64,000 bases of DNA from the NCBI GenBank assembly GCA_930367205.1, contig OV884015.1, positions 39,175,288 through 39,239,287 of the forward strand, in the 5' to 3' direction. Of the stretch, positions 58,528 through 64,000 are shown piece by piece (position 1 is the stretch's first letter; every line of letters begins with the position of its first letter). The stretch is from Acanthosoma haemorrhoidale. Taxonomy: Eukaryota; Arthropoda; Insecta; Hemiptera; Acanthosomatidae. The notes beneath the pieces were generated by a model. The model was not told the DNA's origin, did not search any database, and worked only from the letters and a program-made list of their open reading frames with translations. The translations under genes and the position numbers were made by a program.

Positions 58528-58722
58528 CCTAAGTTTAATAACTAGTTTTTATCATTGTTATTATCTTCGCTCTGCTTGTAAAATAAGGTTACGTAATATA
58601 GCTAAATGGTTCCCACTTAAGTCCTAAGTTTAATAACTATTTTTTTTTATCATCGTTAATGTCTTCGTTCCGCGTGTAAAGTAAGGTGACATAATATACC
58701 TAAATGATTCCCACTGAGGTTA
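58528..58722. repeat. Tandem duplication, two units of about 95 bp
   Basis: CCTAAGTTTAATAACTA starts at 58528 and again at 58623. The units then run in parallel through ATCTTCGCTCTGC / GTCTTCGTTCCGC to GGTTCCCACTTAAGT / GATTCCCACTGAGGT, with about 20 percent differences. Confidence 0.85.
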
Positions 58723-59299
58723 GAGGCAGCTGGGGAAAAAAAACTCTACAAGAATCATTTATCTACTTTTATTAGTGAGTGGTTTGTCTAGTATTAGAAA
58801 AAGATTCAGACCATAAAACATAATGAAGATTGTAGTTTGGGCTCATTGGTCATTCGAATTAGATTTACCCTGAAGAGGATCCTTTTCTCTGGAAGACATA
58901 ATGCAGTGTACTAGAGTAAAATCAATAAGGGATCATTAAAATTTAACTTTAATGGCTTCATAGGAGAGGAAGAGACCTCACAAAGGAATAAAATATATCT
59001 GAAAGCTATCCTATTGTTAGCTTGTCTGTATAAAAACTCTCTTGAGCCATTATTGGTGAGTAGAAAAAGTAATCAGTCTTCAAGATCAGAGGACGTTGTA
59101 AAATATATTCAAGAGTGAAGTGTGGCGGTTGGGAAGTAAATTTGCACTAAAAAGGTGAAACTCTTTATGAAATATATAATTTGTAGTAGTGATACGTAAT
59201 ATGAAGAGACAAGGTTCCTACCTAATACATATCAGTTGCCATGTTTTAGCAAATGGGTAGGAACTGACTGACGGTTAAAATACACAATGGGACATTTGA
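58723..59299. other. AT-rich DNA, no gene seen
   Basis: Nothing recognisable. Confidence 0.4.
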
Positions 59300-59860
59300 A
59301 GAACATTAGAGGGACATAATTCCTTTTATCTCCGTTGAGCATTGAGGTTGAGCCCCTTTTAATACAGGCACCCCCGGGACTCGTGCTACCAGGGGAACCC
59401 CCCATTCCTCCCTCCTCTGTTTTAAAACATGACGGGCGAGGGAGATAAATGTAGCTAGCCGTGACGTGAGGCTCAGACCTTTCGGATCCAATTCGCCCGT
59501 AGCAAAGGAATACCCAGCGAGCACACGTGTGCCTTTATGATATTTACTGCCGATCACGAAGGATCAAGCTTGACAACAGTAGAAACTTAGCGTTGTGGTA
59601 TTGATTACAGTAAAGACTTTCGATAAGGACAGAGACAGGTATGGTCTGGATTAGGTATGAGAATGAGCCTCACATGAGAGCAGAATTTATATAGGCCTAC
59701 CAGCGCACAGAGGGTCAATGTTTGCTCCTTACTTCGGTCGGCTAAAGGCTGTTATATTATCAATTGCCTAGACATCCTGAGGGAATGCTCGGGTCGGCAT
59801 TGTCACGTACGATTACCGGTGGGGAGTTTTTCATGCAATGTTTACTTCTTTAAGCCAAGC
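59300..59860. promoter_or_regulatory. Pair of GC-richer islands, possible regulatory DNA
   Basis: The first (59310-59560) holds a GCACACGTGTGC palindrome near 59520 and a CRE-like GTGACGTGAG near 59461. The second (59690-59860) follows a TTTATATAGGC near 59687. The 83-codon minus-strand frame in the first lacks a domain. Regulatory function is inference. Confidence 0.25.
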
Positions 59861-61129
59861 CGGCCATCGTTGGGTGAAAGCGGTTGGTCCCATAACTTTT
59901 ATCTTTAGGTTTATTTACTATCGAAAGCTTTAAAGATAATCTAAAGAATAAATACTCTAATAAGAGACATTTTTCCATCGAAATAACAACTGTATGATAA
60001 AACATTTTTGTTATTTGTACAGTTTGTCTACATTTTATCTATTCAGGCATCCTCAGAACTGTTAATGATTTAAAATGTGTCATCACTCATCTTTTACATT
60101 ATTCTAACTCCATATAACGGGTTGGTTCTTTCCTACAGTCCAATTTGTGTACACAGTTTGTTTAACAGAACGAGCTGAGAGAAAACATTTCCTTTCACCT
60201 TGATAACTAAGGTACGTTAAAGTATATTCCAAAAAAACAAAGGGGTAAAAAATGGAAACCACTTACATAAACAGTTTCTCCCAGCCAATTTCAATAGGTT
60301 CTTATTTTCATACATTTAAGTTTGTTTTTCTTTTCAAATGAGATTTTAATCACCAAAATGGTTGAACGATTATAATCATAATTATAATTTTTTTTTAGAA
60401 TTATTCCGATGCGATTGCACAGAGACGCGTTCGAGATCATCCTGTCCTTTTCTGCGTGCTGGCTTTAGGCCTTAGTTTAGATATGATTTTTCTATATTTT
60501 ATCCAATAAATTATTACGGTGTATGAATAAAAAAATATGATGCGAAGAAAACAAAAATATTTAGGGTACTGATCCATGGATTCCTAGAACTCATACACAG
60601 GATATTTTTTTATATAGGCTATCGTTAACTTTTTTTTTCCGATGATTAAAATTTCGATTGAAGCACCGAAATTGATTCGTTCACAGATAGAAAGCAAGAG
60701 GTCCGGGCAAGAGTTTGATTATTATTATTATTGTACAAAAAAAAAATTATTTTGGACCGTATCGGTCACTCAATATCACCTTTTTAACAAATCAAAAAAT
60801 GGTAAGTTGCTCAAATATTAAAAAAAAAACCTACTAAAACCGACTTTTATTAAATTTGCGATGTCTGTTGTTGACTCTAAACTTTGTTTTTACTTCTTTC
60901 TTATTCTTGTGTCCTTAACGATGGGAACAATCAGAACTTTAAATGTTTAGAAGATTCTTAGCTTTACCATTACCATTTTATAATGCTTAGCAATGTTGTC
61001 TAAAGAAACTTCTTACCATATAATTTTGAATTTCCTTCCCCTAATATCGGGTCCATTTCAAGTTAATTCACAGGCGAGTACAATTCATTGCCTTATAATC
61101 CCACCGAATAGTCCTATAATTAGTACCCC
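59861..61129. other. AT-rich DNA, no gene seen
   Basis: Nothing recognisable. Confidence 0.4.
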
Positions 61130-61480
61130 TATTCATTAATGCATCGCTCACACAATTCAATTATACATCTGCTTATGCACTATAAACTTATGCATAATAA
61201 ACGCATTTATGCTAAGTATAGCCTATTATATGCATATGCACAAGTATAAGCATACAATTGCGCAGACCGCACAGAGAACGGCAGAAAAACTTTCATGCAC
61301 GCACGGTCGGCATTACCTAGGGCACTGCAAACAGATAAGCTTCCACTCAAACACAATTTGACCTTTATCAACGGTTCCTTACGATAATGATATTCTGATG
61401 GCACGTTGGTTACTCCTGTGAAAGTAGCAAGCTTGCAGCTTCTTTATGCAAGCATTTTATGTATTTATGCAAGCATTGTT
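61130..61480. promoter_or_regulatory. Cluster of TATGCA/TTTATGCAAG words
   Basis: TTTATGCAAGCATT occurs exactly twice, at 61443-61456 and 61464-61477, 21 bp apart. Upstream, between 61135 and 61260, at least six further ATGCA or TATGCA words occur. TTATGCAA is a C/EBP and PAR-bZIP type site. A regulatory role is inference. Confidence 0.3.
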
Positions 61481-61978
61481 ATTTTTTATTTCTTTCCGGA
61501 CAGGACGAAGGACACATTTTATAGGAGTTTGTTGCACAATAGGGATTTGAGCGTTGAATGTGGAGCGAATCATTTTAAATTGAATATGGATTATTTATAT
61601 TCAATTTGTGAGCTTAGTACTTTATTGATTAAATTTAACGCGAAATCCAATTTATTTTTTACGTTTACTTAACCGCTTAGTCCCTATAACAACAGTGGTT
61701 GGTAAAATTATTCAATAATTTTAGTAAATTTGAAGTTTTCTTGAATTCATATCCCAAAACACACTAAATATCGCTGATTGCATGTGGGTTAATATAGAAC
61801 AATAGAAACGTAAACAAAACAAATCAAATGCTAAATGCAATCTTGAAGTTTCAATTACACCATTTGTTATTCATTGACTTTTGTGAGTTGTCAAGTGTCT
61901 AAAAGTGTTCTTTTAGCTCAAAATATTCCAAAAATTTAATGTAACCACAAAATATCTAAAATCTAATCTCTTAAAACA
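61481..61978. other. AT-rich DNA, no gene seen
   Basis: Nothing recognisable; the 88-codon frame at 61406-61672 is a chance frame. Confidence 0.4.
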
Positions 61979-62141
61979 AAATTCTAAAACCTAACTCTCG
62001 CGAATGTTGAGTTTTTCGGGCATATTTGAATATTTATCCTGTACATATTTATTTTATATTTATATTGAGCTAACTACCGACCACCAAATGGAGTTTCTAT
62101 TCAAATGGAGACTGTTTCTATAAGGGCTGAATGTATAAGAG
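61979..62141 (+). repeat. Direct repeat D, copy 1
   Basis: It pairs with 62769-62933 in the same orientation. Shared words include AAATTCTAAAACCTAAC, CGAATGTTGAGT, GCTAACTACCGACCACCAAA and GGGCTGAATGTATAAGAG. Spacing is 790 bp. Confidence 0.85.
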
Positions 62142-62245
62142 TACATTGCGAATGAAGACTTCTTTTTAACTCCAGAACGTGCTCCTTTCACATCAATAGA
62201 GTATTTTTAATCTTAACGTCATAATAATCTAATAGCATTTTGTAT

Positions 62246-62328
62246 AGTGTAAATGAGATTATATCTTATAATTATTCATTGCGTGTTATAAAGCAGACGG
62301 TAATTATTTGCTGATAAAGATTTTTAAT
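62246..62328 (+). mobile_element. Possible very degraded LINE 3' tail
   Basis: AAATGAGATT...TTATAATTATTCATTGC...AAAGCAGACGGTAATTATTTG...GATAAAGATTT follows the order of the jockey-like tail (AATGAGAACATT, AATTACTTATTGC, AAGGCAGATTGTAATTTTATC, AATAAAGATT), with many differences. It lies between the two copies of direct repeat D. Confidence 0.35.
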
Positions 62329-62768
62329 GAAGAGAAATTCTGTTTAGCCTAGAAACTTTTGTTTTGAATTATTTTACTACTTACTAATTATCAACCAGAC
62401 AAATTGATAAAGGTTTTAGCCTGATTAATGTTTAAGGGCTGTCATTAACTGGGAATAAACAGAAATCGGTTTAATAAAACATCCAGGCATATTTTACTAG
62501 TTAATTAAATTCTTAAATTGCAGTTGCCATTTTGGGGGTTAAACAAATAGGTGCATGCTGACAAAACTTTGAGCTTCTAGATAAAAATTAGTATTTTTAA
62601 TTGATTCCAATTAATATAATTTAGTTTTTTATAATTACATATAGTTTACTAATCAAGCTTCACTTGTGTGTATGTAGACTTGGTATATTTTATGTTAACA
62701 TCAGATTTTACAAATCTAACTGTCCTCGCGCCATGAAAATATGTTCTTGAAATTCAACGAGGGAATCG
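62329..62768. other. AT-rich DNA, no gene seen
   Basis: Nothing recognisable. Confidence 0.4.
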
Positions 62769-62933
62769 AAATTCTAAAACCTAACCCTCACGAATGTTGA
62801 GTGTTTCGGGTAAATTTGAATATTTATCGTGTACGTATTCATTTTATATTTATATTGGGCTAACTACCGACCACCAAATGAAGTCAAAGGCTGTTTCTAT
62901 TTCGTTTCCTACTGAGGGCTGAATGTATAAGAG
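62769..62933 (+). repeat. Direct repeat D, copy 2
   Basis: Second copy of 61979-62141. It carries a short replacement in the middle (AGTCAAAGG and TTCGTTTCCTACTG) but the same order of shared words. Confidence 0.85.
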
Positions 62934-63240
62934 ATATCCCCTTCCGATTCTTGCTCCGGCCCTTTTTCTGATTTGAATTTGAAATATCAATGAAACTCTC
63001 CATCGCTTTAATTTTCTACCTCGGCCGACATCTCTACCCCTTGTGTCGTTTCCTCGTTTGCTTTTTGCGCCTTGTTATGTACTTACCGCAGCCTGCGGGG
63101 GTCGCGTTATGAATCCCTAATGATATGTAAATACGACTCCAGATCAACTTGTCCGGATTAGGCTGGAACAAGTTTCCAACTCCAGTTCCATGAGATATGA
63201 GCTGGAGTAGGCAGAGTTGGATATGAGTTGTTGAGGTAGA
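62934..63240. promoter_or_regulatory. GC-richer island with a POU-like site
   Basis: Contains CTAATGATATGTAAATACG near 63117-63135, in which ATGTAAAT is POU/octamer-like and TAAT is homeodomain-like, and a CpG-containing stretch at 63085-63108. No coding frame. Regulatory function is inference. Confidence 0.25.
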
Positions 63241-64000
63241 GTTTTAGTGTTTGTTTATATCACAAAAAGGACAGTACTGACCGTGTATAGTATGAGCAAA
63301 TAAAATACTATTTAGTCCTTGACTAGAGAAATCGATATCCTCCAAGTTTATTTTATTCGTAACTAGGTACTTTTATTCTATTTCCCTTTCCTAATCGGGA
63401 TGTAGGTTTCCCTATGATATACAAGTAGTGTTACATCATAATGTCTTCTTAAAGTAGTATCACTCGGATAGCTTTGAAAAAAAAATACAAAATCAAATAT
63501 ATACTGTTATAATATTTTAAAGAAAATTGTATACAATTTTCATTTGTTTTTGTTTTTTTTTATAAGCATTTTTTGTTTGTTACCGATTTTAGTTTCCAGT
63601 TAGACCCAGAAACATGAAATGAGAAGTTCTGTTTGATACTCAAGTACAAATGATCCCAAACAAGAATCCCAATCCCAAACGAAAAAAAGTAACTGAGAGT
63701 CTTACCTTAACTAATTACTTTGTAATTTAAATATATTGTTCTTCTGTAATCGCAAGTAAGGTATCAAATCCATAGCAGTGGTACTTGATTACGCAAGTTC
63801 TTTTGATAATGGGCAAACGATTGATTGATTGATTGATTGGAGTTAAGCTGTACTCTGCTGCTGATGTAATCTTTTGATAATCTACTTTAGGAATTATGAA
63901 GTTAGGATTAAGAATTAGAAACTTAATTGGGAAACAAGATCTGGAATTTGAAATATTTTGTAGCGTACTGGGCCTTATTATATTCGTTTCGAAATAATGA
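63241..64000. other. AT-rich DNA with a GATT microsatellite
   Basis: A GATT tetranucleotide tract lies at 63820-63839. Nothing else is recognisable to the end of the window. Confidence 0.45.

Noticed and set aside
1..64000. tRNA genes, rRNA, CRISPR arrays, bacterial operons
   Set aside because: No cloverleaf with a matching TTCGAATC-type arm, no rRNA signature, no regularly spaced repeats and no prokaryotic gene packing were found.

Overview
This is an AT-rich stretch of eukaryotic DNA, almost certainly from an arthropod and most likely an insect. The pointers are a gypsy-type LTR retrotransposon whose primer site matches tRNA-Phe, Tc1/mariner-superfamily transposases of the DUF4817 type, jockey-clade LINE relics, and many short A+T tracts. 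I cannot name the species. I find no intact host protein-coding gene, rRNA, tRNA or CRISPR array. Nearly all short open frames are chance frames or shadows. What can be supported is mobile DNA of several ages, three gene-like relics, and GC-richer islands that look like non-coding regulatory DNA in a gene desert or very long intron.

Layout. 1-6.7 kb: mostly featureless AT-rich DNA with one coding-like relic (1110-1307) and a LINE 3' tail (4754-4925). 6.7-9.7 kb: a solo LTR (6711-7482, TSD GATAC) and a mariner-type element with intact ends but a gutted transposase (8739-9659). 12.8-15.6 kb: a GC-rich island, then an antisense jockey-clade LINE relic split by a second solo LTR of the same family (13659-14423, TSD GGGGA), then a fragment of another LINE. 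16.8-17.6 kb: a decayed gene-like region on the minus strand and a short retroposon tail. 19.06-23.17 kb: the main element, a 4.1-kb gypsy-type retrotransposon with two LTRs that read as identical, but with truncated gag, no recognisable protease and a stop codon inside pol.

24-40 kb: dispersed repeats, a LINE C-terminus (28403-28582), a 72-bp hairpin (29933-30004), an island carrying a perfect RFX X-box consensus (31035-31048), and a poly(A) retroposon with an 11-bp target duplication (36860-37062). A third copy of that 11-mer lies 580 bp downstream. 40-56 kb: two MITEs (44211-44553 and 48746-48856), a gene-like relic (44930-45330), LINE 3' tails, and a second, truncated mariner-type transposase (52657-53323). 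58-64 kb: a minus-strand copy of the poly(A) retroposon, a 95-bp tandem duplication, regulatory-looking islands, and a 163-bp direct repeat.

The mobile elements give a relative history. The jockey relic is older than the solo LTR inserted in it. The two solo LTRs are clearly diverged. The gypsy element is the youngest, because its LTRs show no difference I can find; since its own proteins are broken, it was probably mobilised in trans. The unusual observations are the conserved, covarying stem-loops in the two solo LTRs, the three-copy 11-mer around the poly(A) retroposon, and the two unrecognised gene relics.
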